Below, in pieces: positions 50,542 to 59,800 of a stretch of 64,000 bases of DNA. A model generated the notes under the pieces. It was not told the origin of the DNA and made no database searches. It was given only the letters and a program-made list of their open reading frames with translations. Both the position numbers and the translations under genes were made by a program. Source of the DNA: Alphaproteobacteria bacterium (GTDB lineage Bacteria; Pseudomonadota; Alphaproteobacteria; Sphingomonadales; JAKSBY01); the NCBI GenBank assembly GCA_021774625.1, contig JAJFIV010000001.1, positions 1 to 64,000 of the forward strand. The letters run 5' to 3'. The stretch's first letter is position 1; the number at the start of each line of letters is the position of its first letter.

Positions 50542-51167
50542 TACGCTTTTTCCTGCCCTTCAGCTTCTTCCGCCTTTTCATCACCGGGCAGGATATACTC
50601 TGCGCCCTCCCATGGGCTCATAAAGTCGAAAGAACGGAATTCCTGCGTCAGCTTCACCGGTTCATAGACGACCCGCTTCTGTTCTTCGGAATAGCGCAAT
50701 TCCACATAGCCGGTGAGCGGAAAATCTTTCCTGAGCGGATGACCCTGAAAGCCGTAATCCGTCAGAATACGCCGCAAATCGGGATGGCCGGAAAACATCA
50801 CGCCATACATGTCCCAGGTTTCCCGCTCGAACCAGCCGGCAGCCGGAAAAACATCCGTCGCACTGGGAACCGGGGTGTCCGCATTGGTCTGCACCTTGAC
50901 GCGAATGCGCTGATTAAGGTGAGGACTGAGCAGGTGATAAACCACATCAAACCGGCTGGACCGTTCCGGATAATCGGCGCCGCAAACATCCATCAGGCAT
51001 TTAAAACGGCATTCCTGATCGTCCCTGAGAAAGGTCAGGACCTTTTCAATCTGATCGGCGCGGACAAGCACAGTCAGTTCGCCATAAGCAATCTCTGTCG
51101 CGATCACTTCATGTTCCAGCGCAGTGGAAATACGCTCGCCCAGTTCTTTCAAGGCCTGATCGATCAT
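50541..51167 (-). CDS. nuoC: NADH-quinone oxidoreductase subunit C
   Basis: 208 residues, the 30-kDa-type subunit: [64 protein letters not shown]. It has a variable charged C-terminus ([15 protein letters not shown]). Overlaps the nuoD start by 1 nt. Confidence 0.97.
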   Translation of the reverse strand: MIDQALKELGERISTALEHEVIATEIAYGELTVLVRADQIEKVLTFLRDDQECRFKCLMDVCGADYPERSSRFDVVYHLLSPHLNQRIRVKVQTNADTPVPSATDVFPAAGWFERETWDMYGVMFSGHPDLRRILTDYGFQGHPLRKDFPLTGYVELRYSEEQKRVVYEPVKLTQEFRSFDFMSPWEGAEYILPGDEKAEEAEGQEKA

Positions 51168-51182
51168 ATCTATCTTACTTCA

Positions 51183-51719
51183 CTACCTTCTGATGGTCCC
51201 GGTCCGGCGGATTTTCCGTTGCAGTTGAAGAATGCCGTATAACAGGGCTTCGGCGGTCGGCGGGCAGCCCGGCACGTAAATATCGACCGGCACGATCCGG
51301 TCACAGCCCCGCACTACGGAATAGGAATAATGATAATAGCCGCCGCCGTTGGCGCAACTGCCCATGGAAATCACATAGCGGGGTTCCGACATCTGGTCGT
51401 AAACCTTGCGCAACGCCGGAGCCATCTTATTGGTCAGGGTTCCGGCCACAATCATCACATCGGACTGGCGGGGGCTGGCGCGGGGGGCAACGCCGAACCG
51501 CTCCAGATCATAGCGCGGCATACTGGATTGCATCATTTCGACGGCGCAGCAGGCAAGCCCGAACGTCATCCACCACAGGGAGCCGCTGCGCGCCCAGTTG
51601 ATCAGGTCATCCGCTTTGGTGACGAGAAAACCCTTGTCATCCAGTTCCGTATTCAGGTCCCGGAAGAACGCATCGCTGCCAGCTGTGGTGTCTTTTTTGG
51701 CGGGCGCTTCTATTCCCAT
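51183..51719 (-). CDS. nuoB: NADH-quinone oxidoreductase subunit B
   Basis: 178 residues from ATG 51719, chosen because AAAGGGG lies 7 nt upstream (an ATG at 51740 is also possible). Binds the terminal cluster N2. The adjacent Cys pair is in [12 protein letters not shown], and the other ligands in [15 protein letters not shown] and [12 protein letters not shown]. Its 5' end lies at the nuoA stop. Confidence 0.97.
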   Translation of the reverse strand: MGIEAPAKKDTTAGSDAFFRDLNTELDDKGFLVTKADDLINWARSGSLWWMTFGLACCAVEMMQSSMPRYDLERFGVAPRASPRQSDVMIVAGTLTNKMAPALRKVYDQMSEPRYVISMGSCANGGGYYHYSYSVVRGCDRIVPVDIYVPGCPPTAEALLYGILQLQRKIRRTGTIRR

Positions 51720-52078
51720 TCCAAAGCCCCTTTCCGCCATTCATAAATGAACCCGACCGTCAGCACGCCAAGGAAAATCATCATCGACCACCAACCATAG
51801 AGACCGATATCGCCAAGCGCCACCGCCCAGGGAAACAGAAAAGCAACCTCAAGATCGAAAATAATAAAAAGAATGGAGACCAGATAGAACCGCACATCAA
51901 AGCGGCGGCGGGTGTCATCGAAGGCGTCAAAGCCGCATTCATAGGCGGACAACTTCTCGTTATCCGGTTTTTGCGGGGCGGCGATAACCGCGGCCAGGAT
52001 AAACAGACCGGACAAAATAATGGCGATCCCGAGGAAAATCAGGATGGGCAAATAGTCGAGAAGCAGATCGTGTATCAT
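51710..52078 (-). CDS. nuoA: NADH-quinone oxidoreductase subunit A
   Basis: 122 residues from ATG 52078 ([17 protein letters not shown]), three membrane segments. The quinone-site Cys loop is [20 protein letters not shown], and [20 protein letters not shown] is the last segment. First gene of nuoA-N; the 215-nt gap upstream (52079-52293) holds the AT-rich promoter region. The longer frame to 52153 lacks homology. Confidence 0.96.
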   Translation of the reverse strand: MIHDLLLDYLPILIFLGIAIILSGLFILAAVIAAPQKPDNEKLSAYECGFDAFDDTRRRFDVRFYLVSILFIIFDLEVAFLFPWAVALGDIGLYGWWSMMIFLGVLTVGFIYEWRKGALEWE

Positions 52079-52293
52079 ATAAGGCTTTTCCCACAGATAC
52101 CCGTTGACACTAGGGCAAAACAGCCACTCGAATCCCTCACAGCCAGGACGCATCGCAAGTCGTGACCCTCAGAACCGCCCCTCAGGCAAATTCGCGGCTA
52201 CTATAATCACGGCATTTCGTAAAGAAAAGACCTATATATTTAAAATTTTGTGGTTTTTTCTGAAAGAACGCAAAGTCAGTGAATCGGCATGTG

Positions 52294-53070
52294 TCAGTTT
52301 TCTTCGCCGCCCATCTGTTTTTTCAGATCCGCAATGACGCCCGTGAGGAATTCAAATTCCGGATCGAGTTCGAGGACCTTTTCATAGGCAGCCACGGCTT
52401 CGGAAATGCGGCCCAGGCTTTCCATGCCGTTACCAAAGCTCAGATATGTCCATGCGATGCCGGGGTACAGCTCCCGGTTCATGCCATGAAAACGCATGCC
52501 GCCTTCGATATCGCCTTCGGAAAATAATGTGTTGGCAAAATCACCAAGACGCCGGGGAGAAAAATCATACTGAAAACCGGGGAAATAAATCAGATGCAGT
52601 TCCCGGTACCTGGCTTCAGCCGCGTCAAGCCCGCCGTCTGCGCGCTCTTTGGCCAGAATGTCCTGGATCATTTCCGGCTTGCGCACGCCGCGATGGCAGG
52701 TGACGCACTGAACCTCGACGGCCTCATGATCCGGCCCCCGGTCAAGCCCGCCGACCGTCTCGTTAATGGTGTTGACCATTTTGAGCATAACGCGGGCCAC
52801 CTGTTTTAGCTCCTTGACATCGGACGCGAAGTCATATTCCTCGATGGGGCGGCCCTCTGGCCCTTCGTGACATTGCGAACAGCGAATGCCTACCTGGCGC
52901 GCAAACCCGCGCATTGTATCGCGCAATTCCTCAGGCGTAATATCCTTGGGCAGGATTTTGAGATTTTTAGGATTTGCGAAAATATTGGGCTTCTCCTGCG
53001 CTTGAGCCTCAAGAAGCGGCAGCGCCAGAATGATCATCATTCCCAGCCATCGTCCGAATAATATCCGCAT
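52294..53070 (-). CDS. PufC-like diheme c-type cytochrome with C-terminal TPR
   Basis: 258 residues. A signal peptide (MIILALPLLEAQAQ) is followed by two heme c sites: CSQCH (Cys64, Cys67, His68) and CVTCH (Cys122, Cys125, His126). Between them VARVMLKMVNTIN resembles the methionine-bearing heme-ligand helix of the photosynthetic reaction centre cytochrome subunit family. The C-terminal half has a tetratricopeptide-like repeat (TYLSFGNGMESLGRISEAVA, AYEKVLELDPEFE). No photosystem genes are nearby. It probably serves in a periplasmic electron chain; partner unknown. It lies upstream of nuoA on the same strand, 216 nt apart. Confidence 0.85.
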   Translation of the reverse strand: MRILFGRWLGMMIILALPLLEAQAQEKPNIFANPKNLKILPKDITPEELRDTMRGFARQVGIRCSQCHEGPEGRPIEEYDFASDVKELKQVARVMLKMVNTINETVGGLDRGPDHEAVEVQCVTCHRGVRKPEMIQDILAKERADGGLDAAEARYRELHLIYFPGFQYDFSPRRLGDFANTLFSEGDIEGGMRFHGMNRELYPGIAWTYLSFGNGMESLGRISEAVAAYEKVLELDPEFEFLTGVIADLKKQMGGEEN

Positions 53071-53222
53071 CGTAAATTCTCCCGTATATTTTCCGCACCC
53101 TACAGGGAGAGGGATGAAAAACCGGCATAAAGAATTGTAAAATCGGGTATTTAGGGTCAGCGAAAGGTGCGGTTAAAACATTTATCAAGGAACGGAGAAT
53201 GATCAAATAAAAAATGAAAAAG

Positions 53223-53957
53223 TCAGTCTGGACGGTCCTTATCACTCATAAGGAGGCGGACGGCATCGGCATGGTCTCGTTGACGTTGAAACAACTCATA
53301 ATTACTTCCCCGGGACCCGGCCAGCATATTGAGCATGGTATGGAAATCCCGGTTGTTGGCCATGGCTTCCAAATCATAAGTGCGGATTTCGGCAAAGCTA
53401 GCATCCTTCAGGTTGATCTGGAGCTCGATATTTTCATACAAGGGGCGGGTGTAGGCGCCCGCCTCACCCCGGAGGGAGCGCCAGGCTTCCCAGGTAACCT
53501 GGGTGTGCTGGTCATACGCAATCAGTACATTGCGAAGCGTCTCATCCCGTAAAAGACTTAAATCACCGGACGACAGCATTTCGACAAACGTAGCGGACCG
53601 CCCGGCGGGAAAGGCATCCGCGGACAAACGGATAAGGGTCTGGGCGAACACTTCCTGATCCGGCGGCGGACTTTGCTTCGCTTCCGCCTGGTTCTTGACC
53701 ACTTGTGAAACCGCGGCAATGGCCTTTGTGCTGTCCGCATAGACGTCAAGCGCGGTTTGTAGGTGGGCGTCGATTGCGGCAAAATCCGAGGACAGACGCT
53801 CAAGGTAGGCCCGTTCCTGGTCACGATCAATCCGCTGCTGCTTCCATTCCTGAACCTGCAATCCCATGAACACACCCAGCACGACAATGATAAAATCGAG
53901 GCCGACGGCAAACCAGCTTTCCGATTTGACATGCTCTATAATACGGCGCAGGCGCAT
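53223..53957 (-). CDS. DUF6090-like single-span membrane protein, separate copy
   Basis: 244 residues from ATG 53957, preceded by AGGGA 5 nt upstream (an ATG at 53972 is also open). It follows the same plan as the large array: basic start LRRIIEHVKSESWFAVGLDF, membrane segment (IIVVLGVFMGLQV), Trp-Lys cap, then a helical domain with FVEMLSSGDLSLLRDETLRN, YDLEAMANNRDFHTMLNML and a charged tail. It is the most divergent of the complete copies. No Cys. It stands alone between the cytochrome and the divergent dsrE-like gene. Function unknown. Confidence 0.85.
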   Translation of the reverse strand: MRLRRIIEHVKSESWFAVGLDFIIVVLGVFMGLQVQEWKQQRIDRDQERAYLERLSSDFAAIDAHLQTALDVYADSTKAIAAVSQVVKNQAEAKQSPPPDQEVFAQTLIRLSADAFPAGRSATFVEMLSSGDLSLLRDETLRNVLIAYDQHTQVTWEAWRSLRGEAGAYTRPLYENIELQINLKDASFAEIRTYDLEAMANNRDFHTMLNMLAGSRGSNYELFQRQRDHADAVRLLMSDKDRPD

Positions 53958-54144
53958 AAGGGTCCCTGTCATTCAAATTCAGGTCATATACTACATACAT
54001 ATACATCTCATAAACGACAACACCCCGCCGTTTTGCGGCCTGTGCTATAATATTTTACTGACCAGGGTCAGCAAGAACCATCTGGCTGAGACGCTGCTCT
54101 CTGCTATAGTCCCTTTTTCGGATCATTGATAAGAGGACAATAAA

Positions 54145-54678
54145 ATGCTGAGATTCGCTATGGGTTTTGTAACTGTTCTGGGGCTTTGTTTTGCAGCAGG
54201 ATTTGCATGGGCGCAACAGCCGCTTCCCGATGCTTTCCATCCCGGGCCGGTGCTGCCTGACTATGGCCAGGTCGCGACCATTGAGGCCGATATGACAATT
54301 CCCGAAGGGACGGTCTTCAGGGTCGCATTCGATGTGACCAAGCGGGCGGAAGAAGGTGACCTCAACCGCTCCCTCGTCAGCGCCGCGCGTTTTCTGAACA
54401 TGCATGCGGAAGCCGGCGTTCCGGTGGACGATATTCACGTTGCCCTGGTTTTTCACGGCCCTTCGGTTCATGACGTAACGACGGAAAACGGCAAGGCCAG
54501 TGCCGCGCTGATCAAAGCCCTTCTAAGCAAGGGCGTTGATATCATCGTCTGCGGCCAGAGCGCCACGGCGCAGGATGTGGCGAAAAAAGACCTGCAGCCC
54601 GGCGTCAGAATGGTCCTCTCCGCCATGACCGCCCATGCGCTGTTGCAACAGCAGGGCTACACGCTCAATCCGTTTTAA
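54145..54678 (+). CDS. DsrE-like exported protein
   Basis: 177 residues. A signal peptide (MGFVTVLGLCFAAGFAWA-QQ) then a DsrE/DsrF-like fold: FRVAFDVTKRAEEGDLNRSL, VDDIHVALVFHGPSVHDV, LIKALLSKGVDIIVCGQSAT with the Cys at the position often used for sulfur binding in DsrE, and TAHALLQQQGYTLNPF. A role in periplasmic sulfur handling is a family-level guess only. A ribosome site AAGAGGAC lies 6 nt before the ATG. It is 50 nt upstream of the ridA-like gene, probably co-transcribed. Confidence 0.85.
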   Translation: MLRFAMGFVTVLGLCFAAGFAWAQQPLPDAFHPGPVLPDYGQVATIEADMTIPEGTVFRVAFDVTKRAEEGDLNRSLVSAARFLNMHAEAGVPVDDIHVALVFHGPSVHDVTTENGKASAALIKALLSKGVDIIVCGQSATAQDVAKKDLQPGVRMVLSAMTAHALLQQQGYTLNPF

Positions 54679-54728
54679 CCGGGAAAATCCGTTCAGGTCA
54701 GGACCTGGCAAACATTAGAGGGCATTTT

Positions 54729-55124
54729 ATGACGAACACCGATCCGCGAATGACACCGATCACTACCGACAAAACAAGAGCCGCAGGCGGGCATTACAGC
54801 CAGGCCATGCAGGCCGGAGGCATGATTTACGTGTCCGGCCAATTGGGGTTTATGCCCGGTGTTAAAGAGCCGATCATTGGCACGATCCAGGAGCAAACCC
54901 GCAATTGCCTCACAAGCCTGGAGGCCATTCTGCACGCCGCCGGATCCAGCCTCAACCGGGTGGTGAAAACCACGGTTTATGTATCGGACAGCGACCACTG
55001 GCCAGAAGTGAACCGGGTTTACGGAGAAATATTCGGCGATCACAAACCGGCCCGCGCCATCGTGCCCTGCAAAAGCCTGCATTATGGCTTCGATGTTGAA
55101 ATCGAGGCTGTCGCTCTGGCGTGA
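54729..55124 (+). CDS. RidA-family enamine/imine deaminase
   Basis: 131 residues of the YjgF/YER057c/UK114 family. Visible: YSQAMQAGGMIYVSGQLGF, NCLTSLEAILHAAGSSLNRVVKTTVYVSD, and the C-terminal KPARAIVPCKSL...DVEIEAVALA, where the Arg of PARA corresponds to the conserved RidA residue. GAGGG lies 7 nt before ATG. Its stop is immediately followed, on the opposite strand, by the truncated end of the DUF6090-like array. The substrate is not known. Confidence 0.9.
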   Translation: MTNTDPRMTPITTDKTRAAGGHYSQAMQAGGMIYVSGQLGFMPGVKEPIIGTIQEQTRNCLTSLEAILHAAGSSLNRVVKTTVYVSDSDHWPEVNRVYGEIFGDHKPARAIVPCKSLHYGFDVEIEAVALA

Positions 55125-55280
55125 GGCCTGTTGCCGTTCCAACGCATTATCTTCCCGCGCCTTGTTCCACTCATCGACCTGCAGACCAACAAAGACCCCG
55201 ATAACGACGATAGCGAAATCGATCCCGACTGCGAATCAGCTCTGCGCTTTGACGTGTTCGGTGATGCGGCGCAGGATCAT
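55125..55280 (-). pseudogene. Truncated DUF6090-like relic at the end of the array
   Basis: From ATG 55280 (ATGA overlap with the upstream gene's stop at 55277) the frame reads MILRRITEHVKAQS then a TGA (55236-55238) where all paralogues have Trp15, then FAVGIDFAIVVIGVFVGLQV, DEWNKARE, NALERQ. Homology stops after about 50 codons at the stop of the convergent ridA. So it keeps only the N-terminus and membrane segment. It is a pseudogene by truncation and nonsense mutation. Confidence 0.88.
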
Positions 55281-56017
55281 TCCGAGGTCTCCTCAGGATC
55301 AATGCCCAGAATTTGCGCCAGCTTGTCGCGCAGGACGGCGATCCTTCGCATATGACTGTCATTGAAGGCGACCGCCTGCCGGGAATTCATCTGCACATGG
55401 GCGAACAGATTGATAAATTCCTGATCCGCCGCAAGCGCAGCGAAATCAAACCCCGCTTCGACCGGGTCCGCCGTCTGAAATCCGTAAACGAGGGGGTCGA
55501 AGCGCTTCAACAGGGATTCGCGGATCAGCAAGATCTGCTGTATCGACTCGCTGACAACCCGGTCGGCCCGATGATAGTCTCCATCCGTCGCCGCAATCAA
55601 CGCCCGCAGCTCCGTATCGCGCAACACCGCTATATTGCCGGTTGATTTCAACTCCTCCACCGTCCCCCAGCGGCGGCGTATCGGATTGTGCGATCCAACA
55701 AACATCAAACCCCTCGCGAACGCCTCGCGGTCTTCCTGGTTCAGCTCGCCAGCGCGCAGCGCATTGAGAACCAGCTCTTGCGTTTCAATGCGCGTTACAT
55801 CCCAGCCGTCATTTTCCGCATAATCCTGAAGGCTGCCCTGCATGTCATCATAAAGCCGCAGCAGATATTCCTGCTCCAGTGCACGATCAGCGCGGCGCTC
55901 ATTCCATGCGGTGATCTGGAAGGCGATGAGAATACCTATAACCACAATCAGGAAATCGAGTGCAATCGCGGTCCATTCCTGATTGCGGAAATGTTTGATG
56001 ACACGGCGCAGGATCAT
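55277..56017 (-). CDS. DUF6090-like membrane protein, array copy 12 (nearest ridA)
   Basis: 246 residues. N-terminus differs from the majority: MILRRVIKHFRNQEWTAIAL, LDFLIVVIGILIAFQI then TAWNERR. Core motif VEELKSTGNIAVLRDTELRA (about residues 119-138). Body: VLNALRAGELNQEDREAFAR, VGSHNPIRRRWG. The body is closest to the copy at 59055-59795 (ALRxGELxxxxRxxF...WxTVxEIxSTG), although the N-terminal segments differ. No Cys. Translationally coupled by ATGA to the copy upstream (56014). Confidence 0.9.
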   Translation of the reverse strand: MILRRVIKHFRNQEWTAIALDFLIVVIGILIAFQITAWNERRADRALEQEYLLRLYDDMQGSLQDYAENDGWDVTRIETQELVLNALRAGELNQEDREAFARGLMFVGSHNPIRRRWGTVEELKSTGNIAVLRDTELRALIAATDGDYHRADRVVSESIQQILLIRESLLKRFDPLVYGFQTADPVEAGFDFAALAADQEFINLFAHVQMNSRQAVAFNDSHMRRIAVLRDKLAQILGIDPEETSE

Positions 56018-56751
56018 TTTTGTCTTTCTACTTCTTCGGCTAATAACGCCTTAACGGCGCGCGCTTCGTTGGCCGCGGTGAGTAGCACGCTGCGAATGTC
56101 AGTGACGATGTCCCATTTTACGGCGACGACGTTTCTAAATTCCGCCGTCGACAGCACCGTTAATATACGCTCCGTGTCAAAACCGGCGCTCACCGGCAAA
56201 CCACGATCTTTCCGAAACATGCCTGGATAATCGAGGTTAGTGATGATGTAGGGCTGGAAAATATTGACTAGCTGCATTTCGTGCGTGTCGGATACGAGTT
56301 TGACGACTTCAGCCTTGCCGAAAAAGGATGACATTGCGTTCTTCACTGTCTGACTTTTGATGATGGTAAGATCACCCGAGCCGGTGAGATTTGAATAGGT
56401 GCCGGAGATGATCGGCGTTCCTTCCATCGCTACCAGCTGGCTGACTGCCTCGTTTAGCGCGTCAAGTGACACATCTGGGGCAGCTTTGCGCGACTGATCG
56501 AGCAGCAGTGTCATTGAACTGGCGATTGCCTCATAGCGCGCGATGTCGCTTTCAAGTTCAGTGATGACAGCGCCAAAATCTTCTTGCAGTGCTGTCAGAT
56601 AGGACATCTCGCGGCGCGCTTCTGCCCACGTTTCGTTCCAGTTTGCGACCTGGATACCGATGAACACTCCGACCACGACAATCAGGAAATCCAGGAATAT
56701 GGCGGTCCATTCCTGTTTGCGAAAATGCGATATGACGCGGCGCAGGATCAT
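56014..56751 (-). CDS. DUF6090-like membrane protein, array copy 11
   Basis: 245 residues. N-terminus MILRRVISHFRKQEWTAIFL is of the same variant as copy 12. Membrane segment DFLIVVVGVFIGIQVANW, then helical body with the core motif YSNLTGSGDLTIIKSQTV (about residues 119-136), an unusual N-P-Y-I region QPYIITNLDYPGMFRKDRG and C-terminal TERILTVLSTAEFRNVV. No Cys. ATGA overlap at both ends. Confidence 0.9.
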   Translation of the reverse strand: MILRRVISHFRKQEWTAIFLDFLIVVVGVFIGIQVANWNETWAEARREMSYLTALQEDFGAVITELESDIARYEAIASSMTLLLDQSRKAAPDVSLDALNEAVSQLVAMEGTPIISGTYSNLTGSGDLTIIKSQTVKNAMSSFFGKAEVVKLVSDTHEMQLVNIFQPYIITNLDYPGMFRKDRGLPVSAGFDTERILTVLSTAEFRNVVAVKWDIVTDIRSVLLTAANEARAVKALLAEEVERQK

Positions 56752-57518
56752 GGGGCGACCTTCGTGTAAGCAACCGGTGCCGCCTCGCCGAGCGCCGTCA
56801 GGATTCGCGCGCGCAACTCCTGCGCTGCGTCGAGCCGCCGCCTATAGGCGCGAATATCGTCGTATCGGTCCGTCACTGTTGGCAGCCATTCGATAAAGGA
56901 AGGGCGTTCGAGCATGCGCGCGTAAGCCGCCATCGCATCTTCGACGGAAACGTCAGGAACGCCCTCCGCATACGGCGTTTGTTTGAGCAAATCATAGGAG
57001 AGGATGCCGGCGGATCGTTTGATATATTCGGTCTGTCTGACTTCGCGAATATAATCCCACTGCGCGTCGCCTTGCACCCGCGTATAGAACTCGGTGAGAT
57101 CGACCAGCAGCACCTTGTCGCGAAAGATGCCGAGATCGCCAGCCGATTTTATTTCCTCGAAGGTGTGGGAGCGAATCTCCGGCGAATAGGTATAGCCGTC
57201 TGTGAGCACAGCAAAGATAAAGCGTCCGGGCTCAGCGCGCACGACGTCGGGCTCTTGGACGGATTTCATGAGAAAGCGGCCGAGTTCTTCACGCTCTTGC
57301 GCGGTGACGATGCTGTCTTCCATCGCCACAATGCTTTGATCGAGCTCGGTCGCGATGCGTTCAAGATAGTCGCGCTCAAGCGCGCGCTCTCGCCGATCTT
57401 CGTTCCATTCGGTGATCTGGAAGGCGATCAGGATGCCGACCACGACGATAACGAAGTCGAGCCCAACCGCGAACCAGTTCTGGGTTTTGACGTGCTCGGT
57501 GATGCGGCGCAGGATCAT
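56748..57518 (-). CDS. DUF6090-like membrane protein, array copy 10
   Basis: 256 residues. Standard N-terminus MILRRITEHVKTQNWFAVGL but with a membrane segment IVVVGILIAFQITEWNE of the copy-12 type, suggesting mosaic origin. Core motif FEEIKSAGDLGIFRDKVLLV; body RRSAGIL, DMAEYARMLERPSFIEWL-like AMAAYARMLERPSFIEW. No Cys. Highly acidic and arginine-rich. ATGA overlaps both neighbours. Confidence 0.9.
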   Translation of the reverse strand: MILRRITEHVKTQNWFAVGLDFVIVVVGILIAFQITEWNEDRRERALERDYLERIATELDQSIVAMEDSIVTAQEREELGRFLMKSVQEPDVVRAEPGRFIFAVLTDGYTYSPEIRSHTFEEIKSAGDLGIFRDKVLLVDLTEFYTRVQGDAQWDYIREVRQTEYIKRSAGILSYDLLKQTPYAEGVPDVSVEDAMAAYARMLERPSFIEWLPTVTDRYDDIRAYRRRLDAAQELRARILTALGEAAPVAYTKVAP

Positions 57519-58297
57519 CGGGCTTCCCCAGCGATAGCGTGCAGGCTGTCCATGAGGTCCTGATTGGTGAAAATGAGATTATTGATCATGGTTCGCACAT
57601 CCATGGCGCGCAGTCGCAACAGCGCAACAATTTCCGGGTCGGCGCGCAAAGCGCCCGCCGCCTGCTCGATCTGCTCAGGTGAGAAGTCTGTCTTGCACGC
57701 ATAATTCAATTGATTTCCGATAACGCCATAATCGCCGACCGGCGAAAATTTGTCGCCGCACTTCTCCCCCAACGCAATTTGCATCTCCACCGGAAGACTT
57801 TTCCTGAACGCGATGCGATAGGGCGAGTCAATACCTTCTTCTAGAGCCTGTGCGATGATAGGTAAGGTGTAAACCATCACAGCGGTATTGCGCAGCGCAG
57901 GATCCTCGATCAGGGCGATCGAGCCGGTCGAAGTCAGTTCGTCATAGGTAGCGCGCCGGCGTACCCCGCCGCTATACTGGGTCGCCCGATAGGCGTAGAT
58001 CAGCAGTTGTTGGTCTGAGGCGCCGGCTCTGCCTTCAAGGACGGCGAGCGCCAGATCGGCGTTCTCCTGAACATCTCCGAGATAATCGATCATCACGTCA
58101 TAGTTCCATGCCTCGATCTTCAGATCCTCCTTCAAGCGTTCGGCAAATATCGCGCCCTGACGCGCCTCGAGACGCGCCACGTTCCAGTTGTTGACCTGCA
58201 GGCCAAGAAAGATGCCGAGGACGACAATGAGCGTTTCCACAGCAACGGTGAACCAGTCCTGTCGAAGAAATGCGGTGGCGACACGGCGCAGGATCAT
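57515..58297 (-). CDS. DUF6090-like membrane protein, array copy 9
   Basis: 260 residues. Divergent N-terminus MILRRVATAFLRQDWFTVAV, membrane segment LIVVLGIFLGLQVNNW. Core motif YDELTSTGSIALIEDPALRN (about 118-137). Cys180 and Cys201 flank a short segment (GDKFSPVGDYGVIGN) and could form a disulfide. The body resembles copy 8 (58294) in DYLGxVxENA..LxY..., ATYDEL, and C...C placement, though its N-terminus is unlike. C-terminal MDSLHAIAGEAR. Confidence 0.9.
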   Translation of the reverse strand: MILRRVATAFLRQDWFTVAVETLIVVLGIFLGLQVNNWNVARLEARQGAIFAERLKEDLKIEAWNYDVMIDYLGDVQENADLALAVLEGRAGASDQQLLIYAYRATQYSGGVRRRATYDELTSTGSIALIEDPALRNTAVMVYTLPIIAQALEEGIDSPYRIAFRKSLPVEMQIALGEKCGDKFSPVGDYGVIGNQLNYACKTDFSPEQIEQAAGALRADPEIVALLRLRAMDVRTMINNLIFTNQDLMDSLHAIAGEAR

Positions 58298-59058
58298 GGC
58301 GTTGCGATCCCCTCAGCGACCGTCTGACGCAAGGCCTTCGCGCTGGTCATCCGGTCGCGTCCTATGAGGCCGGCGACATGCATGGTCGACATCCAGTAAC
58401 GCAGTTCGTCCATCAGCGCAGCATCGTTTCTGATGGCGTCGACGATTTCCGCCGTGCGCGCCTCATCGATGGGCGAAGGGCAGGAATGCATCTCCTGATC
58501 GCCGGCCGCGTTGGATGCGTAGCAGGCGTCCCAGATATATTTCTGGACATCGAGCGGGATGACGCCGCGCACATGCTCGCGATAGCGCGGACGCTCCGTC
58601 AATGTCGGCGCAGCGGAGAAATTATAGTAATTCGTCAGCGCGTTGCGAAAGGCAAGATTGGCGATCAATCCCATTTCACCAGCGCCTTTTAATTCGTCAT
58701 AGGTCGCCTGCGACGGGATCAGTTCTGAGACCTGACTGGCTTGAAAATAGGCGAGCAGCAATTCCCACTGCGTATGATCGCGCGCATTGCCGGATTCGGC
58801 ATAGTCGAGACCAAGCGCGCCATAATCGGCGACCTGACGCCAGAAAGCCGTGCGCTCGATGATGGCCGCAATGTCAGCGTCGAGATCGGCGCCGATGCGT
58901 TCCAGATATTTTTCAGCGCGCACCTGATCAATTCGCGCGGCGTTCCAGTTCGACACCTGAATGCCGACAAAGACGCCGACAACGACGATCAGGAAATCAA
59001 TCCCGACGGCGAACCAGTTCTGGGTTCTCACATGTTCAGTGATGCGGCGGAGGATCAT
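58294..59058 (-). CDS. DUF6090-like membrane protein, array copy 8
   Basis: 254 residues. N-terminus MILRRITEHVRTQNWFAVGI, segment LIVVVGVFVGIQVSNW. Core motif YDELKGAGEMGLIANLAFRN. Cys179 and Cys193 (WDACYASNAAGDQEMHSC) likely paired in the periplasm. NDAALMDELRYWMST is the shared C-terminal helix. Same body type as copy 9. ATGA overlaps both neighbours. Confidence 0.9.
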   Translation of the reverse strand: MILRRITEHVRTQNWFAVGIDFLIVVVGVFVGIQVSNWNAARIDQVRAEKYLERIGADLDADIAAIIERTAFWRQVADYGALGLDYAESGNARDHTQWELLLAYFQASQVSELIPSQATYDELKGAGEMGLIANLAFRNALTNYYNFSAAPTLTERPRYREHVRGVIPLDVQKYIWDACYASNAAGDQEMHSCPSPIDEARTAEIVDAIRNDAALMDELRYWMSTMHVAGLIGRDRMTSAKALRQTVAEGIATP

Positions 59059-59795
59059 TGGCTGTTCGGCTCCGGTTTTATATTCCGGCGTTGACCGAGT
59101 TCATGCCCGAAGGCGTCAATAGCGGCGGCGAGATTGTCCAAGTTGTTTGATTTGGTGCGAGCGTAATAATCAATCTGCGACAACAGATTCAAGAACTCGG
59201 TATCTTCTGCGAGTGCGGCAAAGTCGTAGTTTAGCGTTGCCCCACGCTCGGAGGAGTAGTCAAAGTTGACGACTTCATATCGGTTAGCTATTTTTTCGCG
59301 CAGCGAACTGATTGTTTCGCTGAGCGTTGCGTTAAGTCCCTTTCTACGAGCGATTTCCGATTGTAGTCGCCCGATTTCAGCACGCAGCCATACGTCGCGG
59401 ATGATGGTTGTGCCTCCGGTCGACTGTATTTCGTCGACTGTCGCCCAGCGCACACGAGGTCCGCTGACATAACCAAACAACAAAAGCCCAGTGTCGAAAT
59501 CATTCCGCTTATCGGGTTGGAGTTCGCCTGACCGCAATGCCGTCAGAACGATTTGCCGTGTCCTTCGTCTTTCTTCGTCCCATATCGCATCTGACTTTCG
59601 ATCTTCAACTGATTTTTCCATGTCTACCAAGAGACGTTCAACGTAATCACCCTCAAGCATTCGGTTTTGTCGTTCAGTATTCCAGTCATTGACCTGCAAA
59701 CCGACAAAGACGCCGACAACGACGATCAGAAAGTCGAGCGCCACTGCGAACCAGTTCTGGGTTTTGACGTGTTCTGTGATGCGGCGGAGGATCAT
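59055..59795 (-). CDS. DUF6090-like membrane protein, array copy 7
   Basis: 246 residues. N-terminus MILRRITEHVKTQNWFAVAL, LIVVVGVFVGLQVNDW. Core VDEIQSTGGTTIIRDVWLRA; long Arg/Lys-rich coiled region QSEIARRKGLNATLSETISS. Body of the copy-12 type (ALRSGELQPDKRNDFDTGLL). DNA is more AT-rich than its neighbours. No Cys. It is the only member not overlapping the gene upstream: a 5-nt gap separates it from copy 6's stop. Confidence 0.9.
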   Translation of the reverse strand: MILRRITEHVKTQNWFAVALDFLIVVVGVFVGLQVNDWNTERQNRMLEGDYVERLLVDMEKSVEDRKSDAIWDEERRRTRQIVLTALRSGELQPDKRNDFDTGLLLFGYVSGPRVRWATVDEIQSTGGTTIIRDVWLRAEIGRLQSEIARRKGLNATLSETISSLREKIANRYEVVNFDYSSERGATLNYDFAALAEDTEFLNLLSQIDYYARTKSNNLDNLAAAIDAFGHELGQRRNIKPEPNSQ

Positions 59796-59800
59796 GGGTT

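Noticed and set aside
52294-53070. Photosynthetic reaction centre gene cluster around the PufC-like cytochrome
   Set aside because: No puf, puh, bch or crt genes are in the window. The protein has two, not four, CxxCH sites and a TPR tail, so a photosynthetic role is not supported.
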